Virus record (IMG/VR): IMGVR_UViG_3300049827_000119
Span: 1 to 20,981 of that record
Reading direction: 5' to 3' (one strand)
From: a virus
Length of the DNA: 20,981 nucleotides
Below are positions 7,175 through 13,215 of the stretch, one piece after another. Numbering within the stretch: position 1 is the stretch's first letter; the number at the start of each line of letters is the position of its first letter. The position numbers and the translations under genes were made by a program. The notes beneath the pieces are model-generated. The model did not search any database, was not told the origin of the DNA, and saw only the letters and a program-made list of their open reading frames with translations.

Positions 7175-7423
7175 TTAGACCTCCATAACTGGCAGAGTGA
7201 CACGTTTACCGGTCGGGGTGGTGAATACCATCCCTTGACGTGCTTTTGCTTTTGTCAACAGTAAGTCCTCGTAGGCTTGGTCGTGCGCCCAGCCTGCGGG
7301 GATTTCAAACTTATCACCCACTTTGAAGGATTCAAATTCAGCGTATACGTATAAGCCTTTTTCTTTAGGTTGCTCAAAAGTCTGTGTTGCTTTCGCGGGT
7401 CGTTCTCTTGTTTTACTTGGCAT
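7175..7423 (-). CDS. Small hypothetical protein
   Basis: An 82-residue protein beginning MPSKTRERPAKATQTFEQPK. The first 25 residues are basic and likely disordered. The rest resembles a small beta-barrel (GLYVYAEFESFKVGDKFEIP, GMVFTTPTGKRVTLPVMEV). It overlaps the zinc-ribbon gene by 11 nt, so it is translated from the same message. The Val/Gly/Asp pattern with a KVGDKF turn hints at a small SH3-like or nucleic-acid-binding fold, but this is only a guess. No function recognised. Confidence 0.65.
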   Translation of the reverse strand: MPSKTRERPAKATQTFEQPKEKGLYVYAEFESFKVGDKFEIPAGWAHDQAYEDLLLTKAKARQGMVFTTPTGKRVTLPVMEV

Positions 7424-7673
7424 GTTTCTTGTCCTTTGTGTCTAGGTATTTTGCCCGACGTTCTGTGGCGTCATCTATAAAGTTTTGTATCACCGGCGGG
7501 CGGGCGTCCGCTTCATGGGGTGGTAATCCATTCCAATTCACACGCGGCGGTTGTGGTACACGGTGCATCTTCGTTGTACATTTCACACAATAACGCGGAT
7601 GGTCAAGCGTAGAGATGCTATGTTCAATTTCGATCTCGTGCCCGCGCTCACATTTATAGTTATAAATTGGCAT
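7413..7673 (-). CDS. FmdB-like zinc-ribbon protein
   Basis: An 86-residue protein starting MPIYNYKCERGHEIEIEHSI, very close to the MPxYxYxC...GH opening of FmdB-type zinc ribbons, with a second knuckle YCVKC (Cys29, Cys32). The first knuckle has only Cys8 followed by Arg-Gly-His12 and lacks the second Cys of the usual CxxCG. His12 or another residue may complete the zinc site. The C-terminal half (PPRVNWNGLPPHEADARPPV) is proline-rich and then helical and basic. Such ribbons occur as small phage genes near capsid genes, with no settled role. The start overlaps the end of the glycosyltransferase-methyltransferase gene by 14 nt, placing it in the same cassette. Confidence 0.75.
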   Translation of the reverse strand: MPIYNYKCERGHEIEIEHSISTLDHPRYCVKCTTKMHRVPQPPRVNWNGLPPHEADARPPVIQNFIDDATERRAKYLDTKDKKHAK

Positions 7674-9111
7674 GTTTCACCATGACCATTCCAATCAATC
7701 TACCGTCACTCGCGTGCGTGCGTGCGGGTAGGTGGGTAATTTGATATAGCGGGTCTGCCTGTAATTCGTCAATAAACTTGTTACAACCCATCCCGGCAGG
7801 CTTGCCTTCGTGGTAATAGTCATCAAATACAATTGTCTTGCCGCATCGCAACGCCTCAACTCCATCATTCTCAATTGTCTTTTCAGAGTGACCGCCATCC
7901 ACAAAGATAAAATCAGCGGAGCGCATATCTTCGATGGTCTCGCGGGTGTCGCCTGCTATCAGTTCGATATTGGCACCGGTCGCCTCAAGTCTGCGCTGCA
8001 CCACGTCAATCGGCTGTCCGTATTTCGACAATTCGCGGGTGAACTGTTCGCCTGTCATGCTCTCAAATAAATCGAAACCTTGATATTCGATCTCGTGCAT
8101 CGGATAGTATTTAGCGGCAACCTGAATCATCCTGATTGCGTTGTTGCCGTTCCACGTACCGACCTCACAAATTGACTGCGGCTTTTCTTCATTGATAATG
8201 TCAAGTAGTTGTGCGTATCTATCCATCCCCCTGTCTGGATAGACTTCCGAAGTCCCGCCCAATAATCTACCAATAAGCAGGGCGTACTCGTTCACATAAT
8301 CAAGGCTTGACCATGCGCGGGCAAGTTGGTGATAAAAGACGTTATGCTCGAACATCGCATTTAATTTACCCATGAGTTCGGCGGGCGTCTCGTATAAATC
8401 ATCTTTGTCCAGTAAGTCAGCGGCGTAGCCGAACTTTGGGGACAATACTTTGCAACCGCTTGACATTGCCTCTAGCAAGGGTAAGGGACCGCCCTCCACG
8501 TAGCCGGTGGCAACAAATACATCTGCCTGCTGATAAAACGCTCGTATCAAATCGGGGCGGTCGGCGTGGGTGTATTTCACAGACACGCCCAATGAGGTGA
8601 GGATGGCGGCGATTTCTTCCCACTGTTGACCCAGCAGAACAAACTCGTACATATCAAGGTCATACTTCCACGCCAAATCAAGTAAAAGGCTCTCGCGCTT
8701 GCGCCCGTTGGGTTGGGGGTAGCCTACGATTAGCACCATGCGCTTTTTGAAGGTGAACGAATCAGCAGGGTTATAAACAACCCATATCTTCTCAGGGTTT
8801 ACACCCAAGCCTAGCAACTCATTGCGACCTGTAAATGTCATAGTGGTGATTATGTCTGCCCGTTCACACGCCTGAAACAACTCCGCCTGTTGTCCAGGAT
8901 TGCAGTGGGTATAGGCTATGATGTGCTTGCCTTCGCCTAACTCCAAATCATCACCGACTAAAGTATGGAAAGGAAAATGCACGTTAAGGTCTGCGGACGG
9001 GTCAATGGCTTGTGTCTCTGTGACTTCGTACAACTTGTCAAGTTGTTTTAGCGGTTGGCTCATACGTGCCATCGCTACTGAGTTGTAAGGGTTGACGATG
9101 TTTACTCTCAT
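7660..9111 (-). CDS. Fused GT-B glycosyltransferase and SAM-dependent methyltransferase
   Basis: A 483-residue two-domain enzyme. Residues 1-285 resemble GT-B (GT1/GT4-type) glycosyltransferases. They include a VYNPAD hinge region (112-117), a strand LIVGYPQPNGRKRE, and the donor-binding motif EGGPLPLLEAMSSG (206-219), whose first Glu normally contacts the sugar nucleotide. Residues 295-480 form a class I methyltransferase of the Methyltransf_24 type. SAM motif I is ICEVGTWNG (314-322), an acidic strand end is YQGFDLFE (343-350), and DFIFVDGGHS (400-409) and IVFDDYYHEG follow. It probably transfers a sugar and methylates it or its carrier. The ATG overlaps the stop of the upstream glycosyltransferase (ATGA), so the two probably work in sequence. 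The acceptor, virion protein or host surface, is unknown. Confidence 0.87.
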   Translation of the reverse strand: MRVNIVNPYNSVAMARMSQPLKQLDKLYEVTETQAIDPSADLNVHFPFHTLVGDDLELGEGKHIIAYTHCNPGQQAELFQACERADIITTMTFTGRNELLGLGVNPEKIWVVYNPADSFTFKKRMVLIVGYPQPNGRKRESLLLDLAWKYDLDMYEFVLLGQQWEEIAAILTSLGVSVKYTHADRPDLIRAFYQQADVFVATGYVEGGPLPLLEAMSSGCKVLSPKFGYAADLLDKDDLYETPAELMGKLNAMFEHNVFYHQLARAWSSLDYVNEYALLIGRLLGGTSEVYPDRGMDRYAQLLDIINEEKPQSICEVGTWNGNNAIRMIQVAAKYYPMHEIEYQGFDLFESMTGEQFTRELSKYGQPIDVVQRRLEATGANIELIAGDTRETIEDMRSADFIFVDGGHSEKTIENDGVEALRCGKTIVFDDYYHEGKPAGMGCNKFIDELQADPLYQITHLPARTHASDGRLIGMVMVKHANL

Positions 9112-9893
9112 GCGGTCGCCTTTCGTAGCTTCTCAATTTCTTTACGATTCTCTTGGTTGATATACAGAGACAGGTCGCGGATTGCGGATGCTGGTTGTCC
9201 TAGCCAATCGTCTATCGTTATGCCGTAATCGGTCATGTGTTGTGGACAAACGCCCGTGTCGCCTAGCAGGGGAAAGCCTGCCAAATTCGCAAAGAACGGA
9301 AAGCGGATGTCACTGCCGACGGTATCCTTGACACCGCGTAAAGGCTTGAGTTGTTCGCGCCCTGCCAAGACTTCTTGCAGGTCGTATGGGTAAACATCCA
9401 TATCATCCTCAAGCACTTCCGGCTCGCCTTTCAATAACGGCTTCATCGCGGTTATTACGTCACGGTGTACCAGAATACACCCCCAGCCACTCGCGCCGAT
9501 GGGATAAGTTTTATTCTTTTCCAGTAGCGCGGTCATGGGTCGCATCGGCATGACACCAGGCTCGTTGCGTTCAAACCACACGGGGCAAACAGGCTGAATA
9601 GTGCGCCGCATATAGAAGCCTGAAACAAACGGGGCTTTGTGCGCCCGTAATCGTTCCAATGTGTTCTGCGGGAAAATCATGTCCGAGTCCAAAAACAAAA
9701 TAAACGGATGCTTTGTGTTCTCGTACCAGTTGTTAAGGTGCATCTGCCGCGCCTCATAGCCTTTAGTGGCTCGGATGTAATGCGGGCGGGCGTCTTTTTC
9801 TCTGAGTGTTATGCCTTCGATGCTATCGCGGCAAATCCCGTTCTCTTGAACGGAACCCACGACTGCTACATAAACAGAACCTTTGTACTCCAC
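9108..9893 (-). CDS. GT-A (GT2-like) glycosyltransferase
   Basis: Start chosen at GTG 9893, which has AGAAAGGATTCAAGC before it. A longer frame back to 9980 would run through the hairpin at 9909-9944 and add residues unlike the family. The resulting 261-residue protein begins with a strand (SVYVAVVGSV) followed by a GT-A nucleotide-sugar core. The metal-binding DxD is FLDSDM (Asp69, Asp71). Further on, FVSGFYMRR and GASGWGCILVHRDV match the acceptor-side loops of GT2-like phage enzymes. A late aromatic/His segment (CPQHMTDYG) fits a metal-ligand region. There is no membrane segment, so it is cytoplasmic. It is coupled to the fused GT-B/methyltransferase. Likely substrates are nucleotide sugars from the host. 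Modification of a virion protein is a reasonable inference because of the gene's place inside the structural operon. Confidence 0.85.
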   Translation of the reverse strand: MEYKGSVYVAVVGSVQENGICRDSIEGITLREKDARPHYIRATKGYEARQMHLNNWYENTKHPFILFLDSDMIFPQNTLERLRAHKAPFVSGFYMRRTIQPVCPVWFERNEPGVMPMRPMTALLEKNKTYPIGASGWGCILVHRDVITAMKPLLKGEPEVLEDDMDVYPYDLQEVLAGREQLKPLRGVKDTVGSDIRFPFFANLAGFPLLGDTGVCPQHMTDYGITIDDWLGQPASAIRDLSLYINQENRKEIEKLRKATA

Positions 9894-9908
9894 GCTTGAA
9901 TCCTTTCT

Positions 9909-9944
9909 AAAGACGGGGCGGGCAAGCGTTACCCGCCCCGCTTT
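9909..9944 (-). terminator. GC-rich hairpin, possible attenuator or terminator after the capsid genes
   Basis: CGGGGCGGG (9914-9922) and CCCGCCCCG (9932-9940) form a perfect 9-bp stem with a 9-nt loop, extended by AAAG/CTTT across a one-base bulge. It lies between the stop of the 71-residue protein (9950) and the glycosyltransferase GTG (9893). On the minus strand the run after the stem is only TCTTT, short for an intrinsic terminator. It may reduce read-through from the highly expressed capsid genes or stabilise their mRNA. Confidence 0.5.
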
Positions 9945-9949
9945 GGTGA

Positions 9950-10165
9950 TTAGGTTGTGGTATTGCCGGTGCTGTTGCAACTTACATACAACGTGCCGAT
10001 ACGAATACCCGTTGAATTGGCGTAAATCGTTTTGCCTGACACGCCACTAAAAGCGACGCGCCCGCTAAAGATTACCGCCGTGCTGTTGAAGGTGAGGTTG
10101 TGACTGCCAACGTCAATACGCTGTTTGGCAAACAAGCCACGCCCTGAGGATTGAGGATGCGCCAT
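9950..10165 (-). CDS. Small beta-rich protein next to the major capsid gene
   Basis: A 71-residue protein beginning MAHPQSSGRGLFAKQRIDVG. Its ribosome site, GAGGAGGCTCATA, is one of the strongest in the window, which suggests high expression like the capsid genes. The sequence alternates strands (NLTFNSTAVIFSGRVAFSGV, IRIGTLYVSCNSTGN) and is rich in Ser, Thr, Asn and Gly, without charge clusters. It may be a head decoration or a small fibre-like subunit. A terminator-like hairpin follows it. No family recognised. Confidence 0.72.
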   Translation of the reverse strand: MAHPQSSGRGLFAKQRIDVGSHNLTFNSTAVIFSGRVAFSGVSGKTIYANSTGIRIGTLYVSCNSTGNTTT

Positions 10166-10177
10166 TATGAGCCTCCT

Positions 10178-11125
10178 CTAAACCACATCCGCGAAGAAAT
10201 ACCCCATGTCAGTCGCTACGGCTTTCTGATCCCACGCTTCGGACATCTGCAACACATCGCTCTTGGTCTGCGGTTCGGAGTAGGTCGCAATTTGACCGTT
10301 ACCGCCGCCGCCGTCCCATGCGAAGGTATAACCAGCGGACGCGCCCATGATGGAGGGCGAGCCGTTCACACCACACACGAGACAATCGTCATCAATGATT
10401 GCGGAGTAAGTGCCAGCCTGTCCTTCGTTCGCGCTGTTGTAAGAAGCCTTACCAACGAGATAATTCTGGACGCCGAAAGCCGAAGCTAACGCGCCTTCAA
10501 TGTTCGCCAGTAATGCGCTCTGGACGTATTTCACGCGGTCTATAATGTCAGGGTGATTCATCAGGGCTTGGTGAACGATATAGCCCAGCACCATCGTATT
10601 GCCATCGAAGCCGGTGTTGTTGCTAATGGTGCGGCGGGCGGTAAGAACATCGTTAATCGGGTCGCCAGCGGCGAAATCGTCCCAGTCGGTGGTGGCGTTG
10701 TTGTCATCGGTCGCCCATACGGAAGTTTTCATAAAGTCCGTGCTGAACGCGAGTTCACGCCGAATCAATGACTGCTGGGCGAGCCACTGCAAACCAGCCT
10801 GTTCAAGAGCCATCGGAATCTGATTGTTAGAGCGTGCTTCGGCGGCGATAACATGCTCAAGACCGAAGGTGTTGGCGTAGCCGGTCGCGCTGGTTACACC
10901 GTAACCAGAACGGGCGAACACTGCGCCGGGGGTGCGTCCCTTCATCTCATCCAAGAAAAAGTATTTCTTGGTAAAAGCGTAATAGGTAAAGGACTGCTTT
11001 TCGATGGGGATGATCGGGAATACTTTATTTGCGACAAAGCGGTCTGCGCTCTGGGTGTAGCCCAAAAGCATATTGGTAAGAACGGGATCGACTACCTGAA
11101 TTTCTGAGTGAGTAGGTTGTGCCAT
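10178..11125 (-). CDS. Major capsid protein
   Basis: A 315-residue protein (MAQPTHSEIQVVDPVLTNML...) preceded by a strong ribosome site, TAGGAGGATTATACA. It lies directly after protease/scaffold and decoration genes, the invariant place of the major head subunit. An N-terminal segment with VANKVFPIIPIEKQSFTYYA resembles the opening of a group of HK97-fold capsid proteins. The middle contains helices (EQAGLQWLAQQSLIRRELAF) that fit the spine helix, followed by a mixed domain with NTMVLGYIVHQALMNHPDII. The end has EAWDQKAVATDMGYFFADV. There is no clear long prodomain at the N-terminus, which agrees with a separately made scaffold. I identify it by order, size and general pattern. Confidence 0.88.
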   Translation of the reverse strand: MAQPTHSEIQVVDPVLTNMLLGYTQSADRFVANKVFPIIPIEKQSFTYYAFTKKYFFLDEMKGRTPGAVFARSGYGVTSATGYANTFGLEHVIAAEARSNNQIPMALEQAGLQWLAQQSLIRRELAFSTDFMKTSVWATDDNNATTDWDDFAAGDPINDVLTARRTISNNTGFDGNTMVLGYIVHQALMNHPDIIDRVKYVQSALLANIEGALASAFGVQNYLVGKASYNSANEGQAGTYSAIIDDDCLVCGVNGSPSIMGASAGYTFAWDGGGGNGQIATYSEPQTKSDVLQMSEAWDQKAVATDMGYFFADVV

Positions 11126-11137
11126 TGTATAATCCTC

Positions 11138-11551
11138 CTACGTCCGCTGAACGTTAGAACCGCCGTTCAAAAGGACGGTGATAATGTCATTCGCGGCGGA
11201 CGAAGCCTGCAACGCTACACCGAAGAAAGCGGTATTGTCTGTGCGTGCCATTTCATTGCCCAATGAGGTGCTATTCGCGCCGATGTGGTCACCAACGATA
11301 ATGGTGGAAGTCGAGACTTTCACCTTGACGATTCCCGCATAAGCGACTTCGGCCTCTTCACCACCGGCGGGGGCGTTCATCAAAACGCCGATTGGACCGA
11401 GAGTAAGAGCTGTGGTGCTGTTCAAAACCCCGGACGAAACAACCACCCCAGCGGTGGATGCGAGTTTCACAAAGGTAAATTGTTTGGAAGCAAGACCCGT
11501 GCTGTTCGCTTTCACATTGGGGAAAGTTCTGTAATCTGCTGTGTATGCCAT
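11138..11551 (-). CDS. Capsid decoration-like protein (DUF2190 type)
   Basis: A 137-residue protein between protease/scaffold and major capsid genes, as head-stabilising decoration proteins usually are. It is rich in Ala, Ser, Thr, Val and Gly, with stretches such as LTLGPIGVLMNAPAGGEEAE, VAYAGIVKVKVSTSTIIVGD and FFGVALQASSAANDIITVLL. The P-G-V-L...A-GE-A-V-A-G-V-V-V...V-GD...G-V-A-L-x-A order is the hallmark of DUF2190 capsid proteins. Its ribosome site (AGGAGATTATACAATGGCA) is almost identical to that of the major capsid gene, so both are probably translated at similarly high rates. Confidence 0.8.
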   Translation of the reverse strand: MAYTADYRTFPNVKANSTGLASKQFTFVKLASTAGVVVSSGVLNSTTALTLGPIGVLMNAPAGGEEAEVAYAGIVKVKVSTSTIIVGDHIGANSTSLGNEMARTDNTAFFGVALQASSAANDIITVLLNGGSNVQRT

Positions 11552-11562
11552 TGTATAATCTC

Positions 11563-12066
11563 CTATTTGGCAAATGCCATCTTGAACATTTCAGGCTGTG
11601 AGTTCTTGACGTGTTCAAAAGCGGCGTTGTAATTAATGCCCTTCTCTTTCGACACCGACAAAACGGCGGCGTTAAAAGCGGCTTTGGGGTCATCCACGAG
11701 ACCGTCAGCAGGGGAGCCGACTTCTTTTGCAATCTCGCTGACGTTAATCTGTTCGCTCATTGCCTTGAATTGTTTCATCACGGCGTTAGCGGCTTCGTCT
11801 GCCAAGCCTGCCAGGATGGTGGCGAGTTCGGGCGTGACTTTGATTTCGTTCAAGTCAACGGTAAACTTTTCCACGCGTTCTTTCATGGCGGCTTCGGCTT
11901 TTTGCTGTTCAATGATTGCCTTGTACTCATCGCGTTCCTGTTTGGCGGCGGTGTAATCTTCGGGGATCACTTCGACCTTGACAGGTTCGGCGGGGTGAAT
12001 ACGGGAGTCAATGAAAGCAGTAAACTTGTCCCATACAGTCATGGGGATTTCAAATTTCTCTTGCAT
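11563..12066 (-). CDS. Nested in-frame scaffold protein (Mu gpZ-like) from an internal start
   Basis: Inside the protease gene, at codon 153, lies an ATG (12066-12064) with a perfect AAGGAG six nt upstream, better than the site of the full-length gene. Translation from here gives 167 residues: MQEKFEIPMTVWDKF..., then a coiled-coil-like helical section (TAAKQERDEYKAIIEQQKAE) and a helix-rich acidic/basic C-terminus ending MFKMAFAK. This matches the known arrangement in Mu, where protease gpI and scaffold gpZ share a frame, and in lambda (C/Nu3). The scaffold would guide prohead assembly and be removed by the protease. The start is seen in the sequence. Production of the short form is inferred. 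Confidence 0.7.
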   Translation of the reverse strand: MQEKFEIPMTVWDKFTAFIDSRIHPAEPVKVEVIPEDYTAAKQERDEYKAIIEQQKAEAAMKERVEKFTVDLNEIKVTPELATILAGLADEAANAVMKQFKAMSEQINVSEIAKEVGSPADGLVDDPKAAFNAAVLSVSKEKGINYNAAFEHVKNSQPEMFKMAFAK

Positions 12067-12522
12067 GTTTGTCTCCTTATTGGATTCGATAACTTCAACG
12101 CTGTACAAACTCGCCGCTTCGCCAAGATGCGGGGTGTGTAGTAAAGCGTCTCCCATGATTAAGGGTGCGCTTATAACGCTCCCATCAGGGGATTCCAAAC
12201 CACCTTCCCAGATTATTTCCGGCGAGTGGTAGCGATAAGCACCGTCAAGCAAAGCCTGACTGCCTTTGTCGTTATATTCAGGGATGGCATACAAACCATC
12301 CGCACGGACTTCTAACGCCTTGATATGCCCGCCCGCAGGCGTGACATCTTCATGGCTTCCGAGTTTGATTGCAGGTTTGAAATGGGGGAGTCTGACAGTC
12401 GCGGCAAACTCAGGCGTAATCTCTCTGACTTTGCCGTTCTTGACGATTTTACCAAACGGGAAAAGGCGGTATGCCTCGCCTGCTTGTACATTTACAAATT
12501 CATCAAAGATAACACTGTTCAT
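11563..12522 (-). CDS. Prohead protease, Mu gpI-like, with C-terminal scaffold region
   Basis: A 319-residue protein. The N-terminal 150 residues hold the pattern of Mu-I-type phage proteases: FKPAIKLGSHEDVTPAGGHI, then LEVRADGLYAIPEYNDKGSQ, GAYRYHSPEI and a final strand of SAPLIMGDALLHTPHLG. The His57 in KLGSHED and a Ser nearby are plausible catalytic-site parts, but I cannot assign them safely. Residues 153-319 are a helical scaffold domain that also has its own start. It cleaves scaffold and capsid parts during head maturation. The ATG stands four nt after a strong hairpin (12527-12555), and only a weak GGA-type ribosome site, inside that stem, is available. Full-length protease may therefore be made sparingly relative to scaffold. 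Confidence 0.85.
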   Translation of the reverse strand: MNSVIFDEFVNVQAGEAYRLFPFGKIVKNGKVREITPEFAATVRLPHFKPAIKLGSHEDVTPAGGHIKALEVRADGLYAIPEYNDKGSQALLDGAYRYHSPEIIWEGGLESPDGSVISAPLIMGDALLHTPHLGEAASLYSVEVIESNKETNMQEKFEIPMTVWDKFTAFIDSRIHPAEPVKVEVIPEDYTAAKQERDEYKAIIEQQKAEAAMKERVEKFTVDLNEIKVTPELATILAGLADEAANAVMKQFKAMSEQINVSEIAKEVGSPADGLVDDPKAAFNAAVLSVSKEKGINYNAAFEHVKNSQPEMFKMAFAK

Positions 12523-12526
12523 AAAT

Positions 12527-12555
12527 ACAGCCCGTCCAAATAAAGGACGGGCTGT
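12527..12555 (-). promoter_or_regulatory. Strong hairpin directly before the protease start
   Basis: ACAGCCCGTCC (12527-12537) and GGACGGGCTGT (12545-12555) form a perfect 11-bp stem with a 7-nt A/T loop. On the minus strand the stem ends four nt before the protease ATG, so any ribosome site for that gene lies in the stem. The run after it (ATTTATG) is too short for a normal terminator. It could reduce protease translation or act as a weak terminator between the 47-aa ORF and the protease. Confidence 0.6.
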
Positions 12556-12606
12556 TGTCAGGCGGTCGGTTGGTTGCGGGGGCGAATATCGCGCACGCTA
12601 GATTTG

Positions 12607-12625
12607 ATTCATTATACTACGATTT
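12607..12625 (-). promoter_or_regulatory. TATAAT-containing 19-nt repeat, copy 1 (promoter candidate)
   Basis: AAATCGTAGTATAATGAAT on the minus strand is identical to 20689-20671. It contains a perfect -10 hexamer (12616-12611). A TTGCAA (12637-12632), four of six matches to the -35 consensus, lies 15 nt upstream, which is slightly too close. It overlaps the stop of the 47-aa ORF and leads into the protease/scaffold/capsid genes. The other copy leads into the tail-spike genes. Confidence 0.5.
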
Positions 12626-12760
12626 CGATTCTTGCAAGTGCTTGAGTTCAATATCATACTGCGGCGGCGGGTCTTTTGCGCCGAAGTCATAACGCTTTTC
12701 GAGATAACGGACAATCATCATAAGCGCACGATAGAAAACCAATGCAGTTTCTTTGTCCAT
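12617..12760 (-). CDS. Small 47-residue protein coupled to the gpG-like gene
   Basis: The upstream gene ends with TAA whose last two bases begin this ATG (TAATG at 12762-12758). The frame encodes MDKETALVFYRALMMIVRYL, then EKRYDFGAKDPPPQYDIELK and HLQESKS, ending with TAG. The first 24 residues could form an amphipathic helix, followed by a proline cluster (DPPPQ) and a charged tail. A small ORF between the virion-morphogenesis gene and the protease is common in phage operons. The coupling and lack of any other gene here support it. Function unknown. Confidence 0.6.
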   Translation of the reverse strand: MDKETALVFYRALMMIVRYLEKRYDFGAKDPPPQYDIELKHLQESKS

Positions 12761-13215
12761 TATTTCTTCCCTTCCAAGAATTGCGCCAGCAACTCACCAC
12801 ACTGTTGCCATATCTTCTCGATCTTATCGGCGGCGCGTTCTGCTATCGTTCTAATCGTCCACCATCTGGACGAGTGCATACCTGCTTGTGTGCCTTCGCC
12901 AATGACTAGCGGGGCATAGTCCAAGTTCGTACCGAACACGCCCTCAACGTTACCACCGCCCAATGAGCGCACCTTATATACTGACGGACTCCCCTCTGCC
13001 CCGCCTTGCATCCCGCTACCCAATGACCGCCCAAGCGTGCCAGTTCTGCGGTACGTTGAGCCACTATCTTGTTGGGGGTAGGGCGGGACTTTTTCCCACA
13101 ACGCATTGAGTGACGCGCTCATGCTTGTTGCGGTGACTTTTATCAATTCAACAGGATACGCGGTCATACGTTGCAGTAGTTCGTTCAGTCCTTTGATTTC
13201 GATGATTTCAGGCAT
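12760..13215 (-). CDS. Virion morphogenesis protein (Mu gpG / HK97 gp10-like)
   Basis: A 151-residue protein beginning MPEIIEIKGLNELLQRMTAY. It has the layout of gp10/gpG-type head-tail proteins: an N-terminal I-x-G-L-x-E-L-x-x-R segment, a long helix, a middle part reading YRRTGTLGRSLGSG (the usual R-TG-x-L-x-x-S), then VFGTNLDYAPLVIGEGTQAG, the typical G-T-x-x-x-YA-x-x-x-x-x-GT, and a C-terminal helix (IAERAADKIEKIWQQCGEL). These proteins help complete the neck or tail. Position between the gpF-like and gpI-like genes matches Mu. Its ATG overlaps the HNH gene's stop, and AGGAG precedes it by 8 nt inside that gene, so the inserted HNH gene now supplies the ribosome site. Confidence 0.83.
   Translation of the reverse strand: MPEIIEIKGLNELLQRMTAYPVELIKVTATSMSASLNALWEKVPPYPQQDSGSTYRRTGTLGRSLGSGMQGGAEGSPSVYKVRSLGGGNVEGVFGTNLDYAPLVIGEGTQAGMHSSRWWTIRTIAERAADKIEKIWQQCGELLAQFLEGKK

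Noticed and set aside
9894-9980. Longer start for the GT-A glycosyltransferase
   Set aside because: The extra residues would be encoded by the hairpin region, and no ribosome site fits. The GTG at 9893 has AAAGGA at good spacing and begins just before the first GT-A strand.
11611-12141. 176-codon plus-strand frame opposite the protease/scaffold gene
   Set aside because: It is the mirror of a well-supported gene, low-complexity Phe/Gly/Val-rich, with no ribosome site or recognisable domain.
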